Assembly: GCA_964458795.1 (NCBI GenBank)
Contig: CAYWJW010000004.1
Coordinates: 1 to 53,687 of the forward strand
Direction: 5' to 3'
Source of the DNA: JAJTHY01 sp964458795
GTDB taxonomy: Bacteria; Pseudomonadota; Alphaproteobacteria; Rickettsiales; Midichloriaceae
DNA: 53,687 bases
Part shown: one piece after another, positions 43,133 through 51,925 of the stretch
Layout of the letters: every line of letters starts with the position of its first letter
How positions within the stretch are numbered: position 1 is the first letter of the stretch
Translations under genes and position numbers: made by a program
The notes under the pieces: model-generated
Databases searched by the model: none
Seen by the model: only the letters and a program-made list of their open reading frames with translations
Told to the model about the DNA's origin: nothing

Positions 43133-43528
43133 ATGGACTATAAAAATCCTAAATTACTAGCTCAGATGGCACTTACTCACATGGTGCAGAGCAGCAGAGC
43201 TGGCTTCACTAAAGCTAAAGCTGGCTTTACTATTCAATGTCAAAGTTCTGCTAAAGCAGCAGTCGATATATTAAATAATGTACTAGGATCCGTTTCCCCT
43301 AACTCATTCTTCTCTTTAGACAATGATGGTTCAGTTGTATATGAAGGCGAATTCTCCCTTCATATCCCGCAGTTACTAAAGCAAGTCAAAAATCATGGTG
43401 AAGATATTTACAATAAAGCCTCCGGAAAACCGGCTACTATTGAAGATATAATTAGGAATATAAGACTTGCGGACCTTAGTGGCAAAGGTAATGATAACTC
43501 CAGTAAGAATGACAAAGTAGCAATATGA
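43133..43528 (+). CDS. Small protein of unknown function between aspS and acpS
   Basis: From ATG 43133 the product has 131 residues. The frame opens at 43049 inside aspS, and the extra N-terminal part looks like translated intergenic AT-rich DNA. The protein has MDYKNPKLLAQMALTHM, an AKAGFTIQCQSSAKAAVDIL stretch and an acidic, Ser-rich C-terminus. The stop overlaps the acpS start by 4 bases (ATGA), which supports that the frame is real and coupled. I see no known domain. Confidence 0.55.
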   Translation: MDYKNPKLLAQMALTHMVQSSRAGFTKAKAGFTIQCQSSAKAAVDILNNVLGSVSPNSFFSLDNDGSVVYEGEFSLHIPQLLKQVKNHGEDIYNKASGKPATIEDIIRNIRLADLSGKGNDNSSKNDKVAI

Positions 43529-43893
43529 TCTTTGGTGTTGGCTGCGATATAATAAAGGTAGCAAGAATCGCCTCCTTGATTGAGAAAGTTGGCGACAAAT
43601 TCCTGAATCGTATTTATACAAAAGCCGAAGTAGATGCAGGTCTTAAACTGCTTGGAGAACAACGTAATAACTTTTTTGCCAAGAGATTTGCCGCCAAAGA
43701 AGCAGTCTCCAAAGCGCTTGGCACTGGGATAGGTGAGAAGATATCGTTCCTTGACATTGAAATTACCAATGATGCAAATGGCAAACCCCTGGCGAAACTT
43801 GAGCCTGACCACTTAAAACAATATAAAATCCACCTTTCCCTTGCAGATGAAGATGGCCTCGCCATTGCCTATGTGGTGGCTGAGACCGTTTAG
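43525..43893 (+). CDS. acpS: Holo-[acyl-carrier-protein] synthase
   Basis: AcpS transfers 4'-phosphopantetheine from CoA to acyl carrier protein. The 122-residue protein starts MIFGVGCDIIKVARI with the catalytic Mg-binding D8, and has FFAKRFAAKEAVSKALGTGIG with the conserved E, followed by HLSLADEDGLAIAYVV. Length is standard. It overlaps the preceding small gene by 4 bases. The complete family D inverted repeat begins 28 bases after its stop and may serve as terminator. Confidence 0.95.
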   Translation: MIFGVGCDIIKVARIASLIEKVGDKFLNRIYTKAEVDAGLKLLGEQRNNFFAKRFAAKEAVSKALGTGIGEKISFLDIEITNDANGKPLAKLEPDHLKQYKIHLSLADEDGLAIAYVVAETV

Positions 43894-43921
43894 GTAGGAA
43901 TTAATTTAGCATTGACTTCCG

Positions 43922-44012
43922 AGATCCTCACGTCGCTGCGCTCCTCAGGATGACGAAGATGAGGTGTTTCCAGTACTCCGTCATCCTGAGGAGCACAGCG
44001 ACGTGAGGATCT
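43922..44012. repeat. Long inverted repeat of family D (complete)
   Basis: The arms 43922-43955 and 43979-44012 are 34 bases long with a single mismatch and a 23-base loop. The core TCCTCACGTCGCTG and its complement match the arm at 55-83. It lies between acpS and the next gene. Confidence 0.85.
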
Positions 44013-44078
44013 CAGCAGATTTAGGTAATATTTTGAAATAAAATTATATTGTTCGAAAGATATTTATATCACATCTCA

Positions 44079-44107
44079 TTGTTTTTCACTCAATTTTTAG
44101 GTACAAT
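44079..44107 (+). promoter_or_regulatory. Putative sigma-70 promoter of the 875-residue gene
   Basis: TTGTTT at 44079-44084 and TACAAT at 44102-44107 are spaced by 17 bases. The start codon follows 32 bases after the -10 box. Confidence 0.45.
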
Positions 44108-44139
44108 ACGAGCAGTTATAATCATATGTAAGCAATAAG

Positions 44140-46767
44140 ATGTTAGAGCTGTTTAATGACTACATAGAGAAGCTGGAGCAAGAAGTAGACCTTCAGGTTC
44201 GCGAGGATTGTGCAAACCAATTGCTTGCTAAAATCAATGACCCTGTAGAGGTACGAACAGCTTTAGATCATGGCGAACCCAGCACACTCTCTAAGCTGAT
44301 CGAAGTAGCTGATGCCCAAGTATTAAAAGCTATAGTTGCCATATGTGACTCTAACGACCCCCTGCTCTTCTTGAAGCAGCCTGGATATCTTATATTGAAA
44401 TTGATCACACTACATACAGGCACAAATAAACCCGAGTTTCCAGGGTTTGCTGAAGTAGCCAAAGCTGTTTATAGAGCAGAGATCAATGGTACAGAAGCAA
44501 AAAGGCGGTATACAATTCTTGTAGATAGTTATTATCTAGGCTCAAAATCGGCTTTAGAAGCTTTCAAGAAGGCTATAGATGAATTACTTACCACTGGCAC
44601 TACCGCGCAAACAATAGCTATCCCAGAGCGAAACAATGCTAAGGATATGCTGTGCAGGCTGCTAGATAATAGGTGTTACTACTCCTTTACACGTGAGAGA
44701 CTGAAACAAGTTATAGCAACAGAAACTGATATCTCAGACGAAGGTTCTTTCGCAGAGCATGGAGATACTATTATTCAATACCTTGAGACTAACTATCTTA
44801 AAAAAAAGATCGATGACTATGAAAGATTTATAGATATAGCAAAGTCGTTTTATACGGAACAACCTGATTATTCTAGCGATGTTATTACGATGGATAGCAC
44901 GTGGTACTTAACAGAATTAAAAGAGTCTAAAGGTTCAAGAGAACAAAAATTACATTACTTGCTTCACACAGAAAATTTGCGTTGCTGGTCAGCGTTATAT
45001 GTAACTTTTGCATGGGCTAGAGATAGTATTTGGGTACCAGAGTTTCAAGACACAAAAGCTTCTTTGTATACTGGCTGCAAAACCATGGCTGCATTTATAC
45101 ATCAACAAGCGCTTAAAGAAGTTGATGACTTTGGCCTTAAAAGCAATGATGAATTCTTAGCAAAATTCAAGGAAAGCCCTAAAGTCAGGTTCATAAAAGA
45201 AATGTATAAATATACGTATGGGGAAGACTTAGGCATGCTCCTAACCAATGAGAGAGTGGACTTATTGCTCGACCCAGACAAAGCTCGTCAGGCATCTAAC
45301 AATATGATGATGCCAGGGTATCTCCCTGCTAAATTGACGGAGATGAATACAGGACCAAATAAACCTGAGTTCCCAGGGTTTGATTCCGTTGCAGAATCAG
45401 TCCAAAAAGGTGAGATTACCGAGGAAGAGGCAATTAAGCGATATGAAAAGCTCGTGCGTATTTATTATGGTTATGGTGACTATAGTGGCTACCTTATCAA
45501 AGTCATCAAAGAATTGTTAACCACTGGCTCTACAACTGAAAAAACTATTGTTATACCAAAACTAAAAGAAATTAAAGGCGTTCTATGCGCATTAGTGGAT
45601 GATATATATGATAGGTCTTACAATAGAGAAGCTTTGAAGCAAGCTATAAGTAGGGTTGATCTCACGGGCAAAAAATCATTTAGAGCCCAGGGAGAGGTTA
45701 TTATGGCAGCTCTCGAACCCCAGGGCTATACTAAGGCAAACAATTCAACTTTTGTAGAAAGAGCAGCGGCTCTTTACATGGAGCAACCTATATATACTGC
45801 TATTGTGAAAAAAAATATAAATGTCACAAGACACGCCATATTAGGAAGCACAAAAGGTACAGAAGAAGAAAAGCTGCATAATTTGCTATACTCACAGCCA
45901 AAGCTTGATTGGATGGATGTATCACTTCCCTACCTTTATATAGCTCTAGGTTACTGGGACCAATATTTTGAAAATAGTAGGGGCTCTATATATGAAACAT
46001 GCGCTACCATAGCTGAATTTATAAATCAACAAGCGCTAGTGGAACAAGCGCTAGTGGACTGCGTACTCAAAAGCAGTACACCTGGTGAAAACCTCAAGAT
46101 CGATTTTATCAAACTAATGTACAAAGCAGCATATGGGGAAGATTTGAATATGGTTCTCACAGGTGAAAAAGTGGATTCTATACTCAAACTCACCTCTGAA
46201 GCAGCAGCGGGTAAAGCTAGCTCTATGTCTTATAAGCCGCAATCTACAGCGCCTAGAAACACTACCACTTCTACTTCTACCAATAATACTCAAACTAAAG
46301 TTGAAGCCTTCCCACCTACTACTACCATTTTAGAGCCAAGTCCAGTGCCTATCAAAGTTGCGCCTAAAGAAGAAAAGCCTAACAATGGCATCGGGCTCTT
46401 GAGAATATTGAGTAAAGTGGTGTTTGCTTGTGCGGCAAGCCAAATTACACTTATGGCTTCTTCTAAGCTTTTGGAAACACTTCCCAATAAAGTACTAGGA
46501 GTTCTCGCTACCTTACCGACTAGCGTTAAGTCCTATGGCCCGCTAGTTTCACCAGTAATAATCTGTGGCTTAGCCGAATATAATCCAAAAATTGCTGGTA
46601 TTTCTAATATTGTACCGTCGTTTTTATGTCTAGGATCGGCAGCTTTCAGCCTTGTATCTTACTTGAAGCATAAGGAACCACATCATGCGCTAATTACTTT
46701 ATCCTCAGTAATTGTAACTGCCATTAATTACTCAGCAGCCAAAGGGCAAGATAATCAAATAGCATGA
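44140..46767 (+). CDS. Unknown 875-residue protein, tandem domain plus Thr-rich linker and hydrophobic tail
   Basis: I do not recognise this family. Two similar units of about 300 residues span roughly 85-395 and 400-690. Both contain TGxNKPEFPGF, RY..LV..YY, ELLTTG(T/S)T, a Y.R......LKQ(V/A)I segment, EQP.Y, EEKLH.LL or EQKLHYLL, and a unit-end KxxYGEDLxM(L/V)LTxE(R/K)VD. A Thr/Pro/Asn-rich linker (about 695-750) leads to a hydrophobic C-terminal 120 residues (VVFACAASQITLMAS, LVSPVIICGLAEY, SFLCLGSAAFSLVSYL). The linker and tail resemble in style those of the 1507-residue protein at 20642, although the tandem domains differ. No signal peptide is seen. A membrane-attached repeat protein is the best description. 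Confidence 0.75.
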   Translation: MLELFNDYIEKLEQEVDLQVREDCANQLLAKINDPVEVRTALDHGEPSTLSKLIEVADAQVLKAIVAICDSNDPLLFLKQPGYLILKLITLHTGTNKPEFPGFAEVAKAVYRAEINGTEAKRRYTILVDSYYLGSKSALEAFKKAIDELLTTGTTAQTIAIPERNNAKDMLCRLLDNRCYYSFTRERLKQVIATETDISDEGSFAEHGDTIIQYLETNYLKKKIDDYERFIDIAKSFYTEQPDYSSDVITMDSTWYLTELKESKGSREQKLHYLLHTENLRCWSALYVTFAWARDSIWVPEFQDTKASLYTGCKTMAAFIHQQALKEVDDFGLKSNDEFLAKFKESPKVRFIKEMYKYTYGEDLGMLLTNERVDLLLDPDKARQASNNMMMPGYLPAKLTEMNTGPNKPEFPGFDSVAESVQKGEITEEEAIKRYEKLVRIYYGYGDYSGYLIKVIKELLTTGSTTEKTIVIPKLKEIKGVLCALVDDIYDRSYNREALKQAISRVDLTGKKSFRAQGEVIMAALEPQGYTKANNSTFVERAAALYMEQPIYTAIVKKNINVTRHAILGSTKGTEEEKLHNLLYSQPKLDWMDVSLPYLYIALGYWDQYFENSRGSIYETCATIAEFINQQALVEQALVDCVLKSSTPGENLKIDFIKLMYKAAYGEDLNMVLTGEKVDSILKLTSEAAAGKASSMSYKPQSTAPRNTTTSTSTNNTQTKVEAFPPTTTILEPSPVPIKVAPKEEKPNNGIGLLRILSKVVFACAASQITLMASSKLLETLPNKVLGVLATLPTSVKSYGPLVSPVIICGLAEYNPKIAGISNIVPSFLCLGSAAFSLVSYLKHKEPHHALITLSSVIVTAINYSAAKGQDNQIA

Positions 46768-46772
46768 TAATG

Positions 46773-47207
46773 CTAGAGTAGTGAGATCTGTTTTACGCCC
46801 TCACTTCCTGGGTTGCGATCATACTCCGCAAACCACTTTTCCAAGATTTTATCAGCATTTTCTTTAGTTAATGACCTATTAGATAAAACCAACACACTTG
46901 CATGATTCCATATCCGAGCAAGCTCTGCAGTCTCAGCGTCATTACATAAAGCAGCTCTAATGCCAGGTATCTTATTTGCAACTATCGAGGCACCGGTACC
47001 TGACCAACAAAAGAAGATGCCCTCATTGCACCCGCCAAACGCAACCTCACGAGCAGCTTCCGCTATCACTTCTACCCATGGCTCATCTTTTTCGCTTTTG
47101 TAAGAACCAAAATATAGACAATCGTGCCCCTTATCTATCAGCCATTTTTGCACATATTCGTTTATTGGGTGCCATTCATCTGAGACCAATGCAATTCTTA
47201 TAGCCAT
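46773..47207 (-). CDS. RpiB/LacA/LacB-family sugar-phosphate isomerase, variant subgroup
   Basis: This 144-residue protein has the RpiB fold: IALVSDEWHP at the N-terminus, CNEGIFFCWSGTGASIVANKIPGIRAAL (catalytic-type Cys at 67) and ARIWNHASVLVLSNRSL. In true ribose-5-phosphate isomerase B the first motif is SDHAG and the later one R..ND; here these are SDEWHP and RIWNH, so the substrate may differ. It is 4 bases downstream of the alpha/beta hydrolase on the same strand, hence cotranscribed. Confidence is high for the family and low for the substrate. Confidence 0.82.
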   Translation of the reverse strand: MAIRIALVSDEWHPINEYVQKWLIDKGHDCLYFGSYKSEKDEPWVEVIAEAAREVAFGGCNEGIFFCWSGTGASIVANKIPGIRAALCNDAETAELARIWNHASVLVLSNRSLTKENADKILEKWFAEYDRNPGSEGVKQISLL

Positions 47208-47211
47208 ATTA

Positions 47212-48264
47212 CTAGTTTTTTAATGGGATATCGAGTTTTAACACCCTATCAAAGAAGTCAATCGCCAACTTCGCCGTCTCATTATGAACATCCTGCATAT
47301 TAACTTCAGGATTAAGTTCAAACTCAAATGCCGTTGCGCAATTTAATTTATCCGGCTTAACACTGTTACGAAATGCCAAATGCGACACATTACCTTTTAA
47401 CATCTTAAATTTAGAATTTTTAATATTCTTAGCGTAATATCCAGCATTTGCAGCTGATGGAGCTATTGCATCCTTATCCCCAACAATAATAAAGGTTGGA
47501 GCCGTAATACTCTTTAAACCTTTAGGACTAAAAGAGCCACCTTGGGCTGGAGCCATCAGAAACGCCGCTTTAATACGGTCATCTTTGTAGGACTTTCTGG
47601 CTTGCGCAAAATCGATTTCATCTACGTATGCCTGTGTTGCCCCTACTGATAGTTCATAAATCGATGACTTCCCAACAATTGGCTTATCATATTTGTCTGC
47701 AATCCCACCTACAAGCCAAACACCAGTGAGCCCTCCTAGTGAAAACCCGGCAAATCCAATCCGGTTAGGGTTTATAACTTTATTCCAATTACTATCTTGC
47801 AGAAACTGATTTAAAAATTCACTCACATCTTGTGGGCGCAACCAACGCTTGAGTGAAATTTGCGGCGTGTCAAAACTTGCGGTATTTCCGAAATGTTCAA
47901 TAGCAGCAACAATATATCCCTTAGCACTAAGGTCTTCTGCAAACCAAGAAAGATGCTGCCTAGACCCTCCATATCCATGCGACAAAACGATAAGAGGGTA
48001 CCCACCAGGATCCTTAGAATTTATAATAGGAACCTCTCTCGCTTGTTTGGCCTGCATCATAATGCTAGAGGTTGCCTCTCCAACCTGCTTAGCGTCTATT
48101 GGGTAATAAACATCCGCAACAATAGGTCTTCCACGCTTTACATCTGAATAATACACAGTTTTAATACCAACCGTTGTTGGCGATAAATCTATTGCCTGCA
48201 CATATTCAATATTAATAAGTAAAATAAATGGGATTAGAACAACTAGTTTCATTAGCTTTTTCAT
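47212..48264 (-). CDS. Secreted alpha/beta hydrolase, dienelactone-hydrolase/PAF-acetylhydrolase-like
   Basis: This 350-residue protein has a signal peptide (KLVVLIPFILLINIEYVQA). The alpha/beta hydrolase core follows: YPLIVLSHGYGGSRQHLSWF, nucleophile elbow GFSLGG with Ser175, an acid near FIIVGDKDAIAP and a His in KGNVSHLAF. The exported location and fold suggest an esterase or lipase acting in the periplasm or outside; the substrate is unknown. It is the first gene of a two-gene unit with the RpiB-like isomerase. Confidence 0.85.
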   Translation of the reverse strand: MKKLMKLVVLIPFILLINIEYVQAIDLSPTTVGIKTVYYSDVKRGRPIVADVYYPIDAKQVGEATSSIMMQAKQAREVPIINSKDPGGYPLIVLSHGYGGSRQHLSWFAEDLSAKGYIVAAIEHFGNTASFDTPQISLKRWLRPQDVSEFLNQFLQDSNWNKVINPNRIGFAGFSLGGLTGVWLVGGIADKYDKPIVGKSSIYELSVGATQAYVDEIDFAQARKSYKDDRIKAAFLMAPAQGGSFSPKGLKSITAPTFIIVGDKDAIAPSAANAGYYAKNIKNSKFKMLKGNVSHLAFRNSVKPDKLNCATAFEFELNPEVNMQDVHNETAKLAIDFFDRVLKLDIPLKN

Positions 48265-48380
48265 ATAAGACCGTATTATTAATTAAAGTAGTCTAACTGG
48301 AAGCTTCATACTATAGCATGCCATGTAAAATGGAAACCACATATTTACCAACTAAATCATAAAAAATTTAGCAAAAAGAC

Positions 48381-48410
48381 TTGAAACAATTATGTAAATA
48401 ATTGTACAAT
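48381..48410 (+). promoter_or_regulatory. Putative promoter with perfect dyad in the spacer
   Basis: TTGAAA (48381-48386) and TACAAT (48405-48410) are separated by 18 bases. The dyad ACAATTAT-GTAA-ATAATTGT (48386-48405) fills the spacer and overlaps the edges of both boxes, as expected for a repressor operator. The start codon of the symporter-kinase gene follows at 48435. Confidence 0.55.
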
Positions 48411-48434
48411 CCCGCCTGTTAAATAAGGTGTTTT

Positions 48435-51113
48435 ATGCATAACCTACATATAATCGATATCTGCATTATAGCAGGATATCTCATTCTGTGCCTTGTAGCA
48501 GGACTACTACAAATCAATAAAGTTGGCAACATACGCGAATATGCAGTCAGTACTGGGCGTGTTTCAACCCCTTTACTGGTCTCAACTATCTTCGCAACCT
48601 ATATGGGAGCAGGCTCGTTAATTGGCAGCGTGGAGAAAATATACTCATTAGGGCTGCTGTTTATTGTAGCAATAATGTTTGAACCCATATTGTGGGTGGT
48701 CACTTCTAAACTATTTGCTAACTATATTGGAATTTTTAAGAAAAAAGGATGCATTACCATAAGTGATATAATGGAAGTACTTTATGGAAAGCCTGGTAAA
48801 TGGATAACTAACATACTCGCTATAATTATGGCTATAGGGGTGCTAGCCGCACAGATAACCGCTCTTGGATATCTCTTTAATTACTTTCTTGGAACATCAA
48901 AGGAGATTGGTATACTCATTGGCTTTGGGGTTGTCGTCGCTTACTCCACACTTGGCGGAATAAGAGCCGTAATTGTCACTGACTTCTTCCAAAGCCTCAT
49001 TCTGTTTGTAGCTATACCCGCCGCCGCTATGATAGCGTATTACAAAATGGGGGGCTATAATGCATTAGTAACTAACTTGCCTTCATCTTATTTATCTATT
49101 GACCTATCAAAAGGCAACCTCATATTACTTGGAAGCCTTGCAGTACATGCGATGATACCAAATTCTGCTGCAACCTTCGTACAGCGCTTTTTGATTGCCG
49201 ACAGCAGCAAACAACTGAAGCAAAGCTTAAACTTCACGGCCATTATTATGGTGCCGTTTTTATTGATGATAAGCCTAATAGGCTTGATTGTCAGAGCAGA
49301 TGCATCTATTACCGATCCTAGTACAGGGCTTTTTCAATTAATTAACTCAAATCTATCTATAGGAGTTATAGGGTTTGTTATAGTAGGAATACTTGCGACT
49401 ATTATGTCATCTGCCGATTCTTACTTAAATACCGCAAGTGTTATAGTAGCACACGATATGTATAAAAGTATATATCCTAATTCTACTGCAAAAAGGGAGT
49501 TATTAGTAGCACGTGGAGCTAATCTACTGATAAGTGGAATTGCTGCCTTCTTATCGCTAAATATAAAAGGTCTTATGGAGATACTTTGGCTTACCGATAA
49601 TTTCTGGGACCCTATTGTACTCATACCTTTCATTGCAGGGCTAATGTCTTTCAAAGCGAGTAAACGAGCCTTTGTCTATTCTATTACTACAGCTACTATA
49701 TTAACTATTGCAACAGCCTATATTAGAGATGGCTTTGATACGGTTAGTCTACTCGCAGGCGCAATGGGTAGTACTACTGGATTGTTTAGTGGGCATCTCA
49801 TACAAAAGTTTCGCAATAGGCCAGCTACTAATCATAATTATTTTCGAAGCTTTATTATTAAATTTAGTCATATTTTTCATGTGCAGTTTAAGGCCAATGC
49901 TGTTAACAGGCTAAGAGCAAATAAGAAATATTATTATCACTTAGGATTCTTTGGACTAATCTACTATCTAATCTCCTCTTTATTCTTTGGCTTTGGCAAC
50001 AGCTCGACTCAAAATCTGATACTTGGCTTTAGAATAACGGCACTACTACTATGCTTTGGTTTATGCATACATGAGGCATACTTGCCAAAGAAAATTCATG
50101 AAAAACTAATGCCAGTATATTGGTATCTTACCACAACTTACTGTTTAGTTTTTTTAAACGTATATACCGCTCTAACTTCAGGCGGTGACTTCCCATGGAT
50201 GGTGAACTTAATGCTGTCCGGCGTGTTGTTTTATATATTTACAAATTGGAGAATTTTTGCGTTTCTATCTATCATTGGCAGCACTGCTGCTTACTTGGTA
50301 TTCGCACGAACTGGGCATGTTCAATTGCTACAAATTAATACTCATGCTCCAATTTTAGTTTCCATTTACGGCGCCTACACCTTGGCTATTCTATTATTTT
50401 TAAAACAAAAAGATCTATTTCAATCCGAGCAATTAGATACACGATTAGTATATAGCAATGCCGTGGCTCATGAGGTTAAAAATCCTTTAATAGGAGCTGC
50501 TATGATAGCTGATTTTCTGCATGATACATTTAAGGATAAAACCCACCCTCAACAACTTAGCGAAACTGATTTTTCACAGATAAAAGAGTTTATACCAGCC
50601 TTTCAAAGCAGCAACAGAAAAGCACTGAGCACCATAGACAGAACCCTAAATGCTGTAAGGGTTGATGTGGATTATGCGGATGATATACAAATATGTGATA
50701 TTGATACTTGCGTGCAAGAGGCGATAAAAGAATGCTCACTTACAGAGGAAGAGCAAGCTAGGGTCCAAGTTAAACATGAAGGAAGCTTCTTCTTTAAAGG
50801 CTCAAAGCATTTTACAATTCATGTTATCATCAATTTGGTTAATAATAGCTTCAAATATGCAGGTTCTAGCGCCACTATATATATCTGGTATGAAGATAAT
50901 GAGTTGCATATTAAAGATGATGGCCTTGGTATCGCTCATGAACGTTTACCTCACATCTTAAAGCCTTTTGATAAAATGGGCAGTACCAAAGGTACTGGGA
51001 TAGGTTTGGCGTTCTGTAAACAGGTAATGGAAGGCATGGGCGGCACCATAGAATGCAGGTCTACTGAAGGGGTTTACACCGAGTTTGTGCTTACTTTTTG
51101 CAGGGATATTTAA
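48435..51113 (+). CDS. Sodium:solute symporter fused to a CqsS-like sensor histidine kinase
   Basis: The 892-residue protein joins a transporter and a kinase. Residues 1-465 are a sodium:solute symporter (STGRVSTPLLVSTIFATYMGAGS, the SSS signature, and IMSSADSYLNTAS). Residues about 495-650 form a six-helix membrane module (LPKKIHEKLMPVYW..., TNWRIFAFLSIIGSTAAYLVF) that reads very like the sensor half of Vibrio CqsS. Residues about 670-892 are a kinase with the phospho-acceptor HEVKNPL (His at about 679), N box NLVNNSFKYA, DDGLGI, and KGTGIGL. The last segment, CRSTEGVYTEFVLTF, also parallels CqsS. No receiver domain is attached, and no response regulator lies nearby. A transport-linked or signal-molecule sensor is inferred. 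Confidence 0.9.
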   Translation: MHNLHIIDICIIAGYLILCLVAGLLQINKVGNIREYAVSTGRVSTPLLVSTIFATYMGAGSLIGSVEKIYSLGLLFIVAIMFEPILWVVTSKLFANYIGIFKKKGCITISDIMEVLYGKPGKWITNILAIIMAIGVLAAQITALGYLFNYFLGTSKEIGILIGFGVVVAYSTLGGIRAVIVTDFFQSLILFVAIPAAAMIAYYKMGGYNALVTNLPSSYLSIDLSKGNLILLGSLAVHAMIPNSAATFVQRFLIADSSKQLKQSLNFTAIIMVPFLLMISLIGLIVRADASITDPSTGLFQLINSNLSIGVIGFVIVGILATIMSSADSYLNTASVIVAHDMYKSIYPNSTAKRELLVARGANLLISGIAAFLSLNIKGLMEILWLTDNFWDPIVLIPFIAGLMSFKASKRAFVYSITTATILTIATAYIRDGFDTVSLLAGAMGSTTGLFSGHLIQKFRNRPATNHNYFRSFIIKFSHIFHVQFKANAVNRLRANKKYYYHLGFFGLIYYLISSLFFGFGNSSTQNLILGFRITALLLCFGLCIHEAYLPKKIHEKLMPVYWYLTTTYCLVFLNVYTALTSGGDFPWMVNLMLSGVLFYIFTNWRIFAFLSIIGSTAAYLVFARTGHVQLLQINTHAPILVSIYGAYTLAILLFLKQKDLFQSEQLDTRLVYSNAVAHEVKNPLIGAAMIADFLHDTFKDKTHPQQLSETDFSQIKEFIPAFQSSNRKALSTIDRTLNAVRVDVDYADDIQICDIDTCVQEAIKECSLTEEEQARVQVKHEGSFFFKGSKHFTIHVIINLVNNSFKYAGSSATIYIWYEDNELHIKDDGLGIAHERLPHILKPFDKMGSTKGTGIGLAFCKQVMEGMGGTIECRSTEGVYTEFVLTFCRDI

Positions 51114-51165
51114 GAAACCTATATCGCTACCTTAAGGCAATGCCAAATTAATTTAAATAAACTGC

Positions 51166-51193
51166 TTGCCTTTTACTGATTCTTTTGTAGTAT
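51166..51193 (+). promoter_or_regulatory. Putative promoter of rpsF-rpsR-rplI
   Basis: TTGCCT at 51166-51171 and TAGTAT at 51188-51193 with a 16-base spacer. The ATG of rpsF is 43 bases further down, preceded by TTGGAG. Confidence 0.45.
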
Positions 51194-51236
51194 CTACACA
51201 CTTATAAATATAGAGTAAATTTGGAGTTTTAAGCTA

Positions 51237-51602
51237 ATGGCGTTATACGAATGCATTTTCATTGCTCGTCAGGATATCCCAGCACAAGAAGTGCACAAAC
51301 TTTCGGATAAATTTTCTGAGATCTTCACTTCTGCCGGTGGTAAAGTAGTTAAGAAAGAATACTGGGGCTTGCGCTCACTTGCATATGAAGTAAAGAAAAA
51401 TAAAAAAGGTCACTATATCATGCTTGGTGTAGACGTTGGTAGTGATGCAGTTAAAGAGTTTGAAAGAAACTGCAAGATCAATGAAGATGTTATAAAATAT
51501 CTCTCTCTAGGCGTTGAAAAGCTGGATGATCAATCATCAGCAATGATGCAAGCTCCTGCTAAGGCCACTCCTGGCGCTAGCTCAGATGAAGTTATAATGT
51601 AA
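51237..51602 (+). CDS. rpsF: 30S ribosomal protein bS6
   Basis: The bS6 protein binds the central domain of 16S rRNA together with bS18. The 121-residue protein begins MALYECIFIARQDIPAQEV, with the ferredoxin-like fold and the GLRSLAYEVKKNKKGHY segment characteristic of S6. The C-terminal 20 residues are an Ala/Ser-rich extension. TTGGAG lies before the ATG. It heads the rpsF-rpsR-rplI operon. Confidence 0.96.
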   Translation: MALYECIFIARQDIPAQEVHKLSDKFSEIFTSAGGKVVKKEYWGLRSLAYEVKKNKKGHYIMLGVDVGSDAVKEFERNCKINEDVIKYLSLGVEKLDDQSSAMMQAPAKATPGASSDEVIM

Positions 51603-51617
51603 ATTTAGGTAGACCAT

Positions 51618-51908
51618 ATGTCTCAATATAATAATAATTCACAAGATAGAACGACTGCACTAATCCCTAATTCAGTACTTTTTAATCGGAAGGGCAATGC
51701 TAGTAGCGCTCCAAGATGCCCGCTTTCCGGAAAAGATGCCCCGGTTATCGACTATAAAAATATCGAGCTTTTGAGTCAGTATGTCTCAGAAAAAGGAAGG
51801 ATTCTTCCTAGCCGGCTCACTGGTGTTTGCGCTCCAAAACAGAGGAAGCTTAAGCGTGCAATTAAGGTTGCTAGAATGCTTGCTCTTCTTCCATTTGCAG
51901 CAAATTAA
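51618..51908 (+). CDS. rpsR: 30S ribosomal protein bS18
   Basis: The bS18 protein pairs with bS6 on the small subunit platform. The 96-residue protein has CPLSGKDAPVIDYKNIELL, RILPSRLTGVCAPKQRKLKRAIKVARMLALLP; these are conserved S18 sequences. The first 35 residues (MSQYNNNSQDRTT...) are longer and more Asn-rich than usual. It lies 15 bases after rpsF and 17 before rplI. Confidence 0.96.
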   Translation: MSQYNNNSQDRTTALIPNSVLFNRKGNASSAPRCPLSGKDAPVIDYKNIELLSQYVSEKGRILPSRLTGVCAPKQRKLKRAIKVARMLALLPFAAN

Positions 51909-51925
51909 TAATTTCAGAGGATTTT

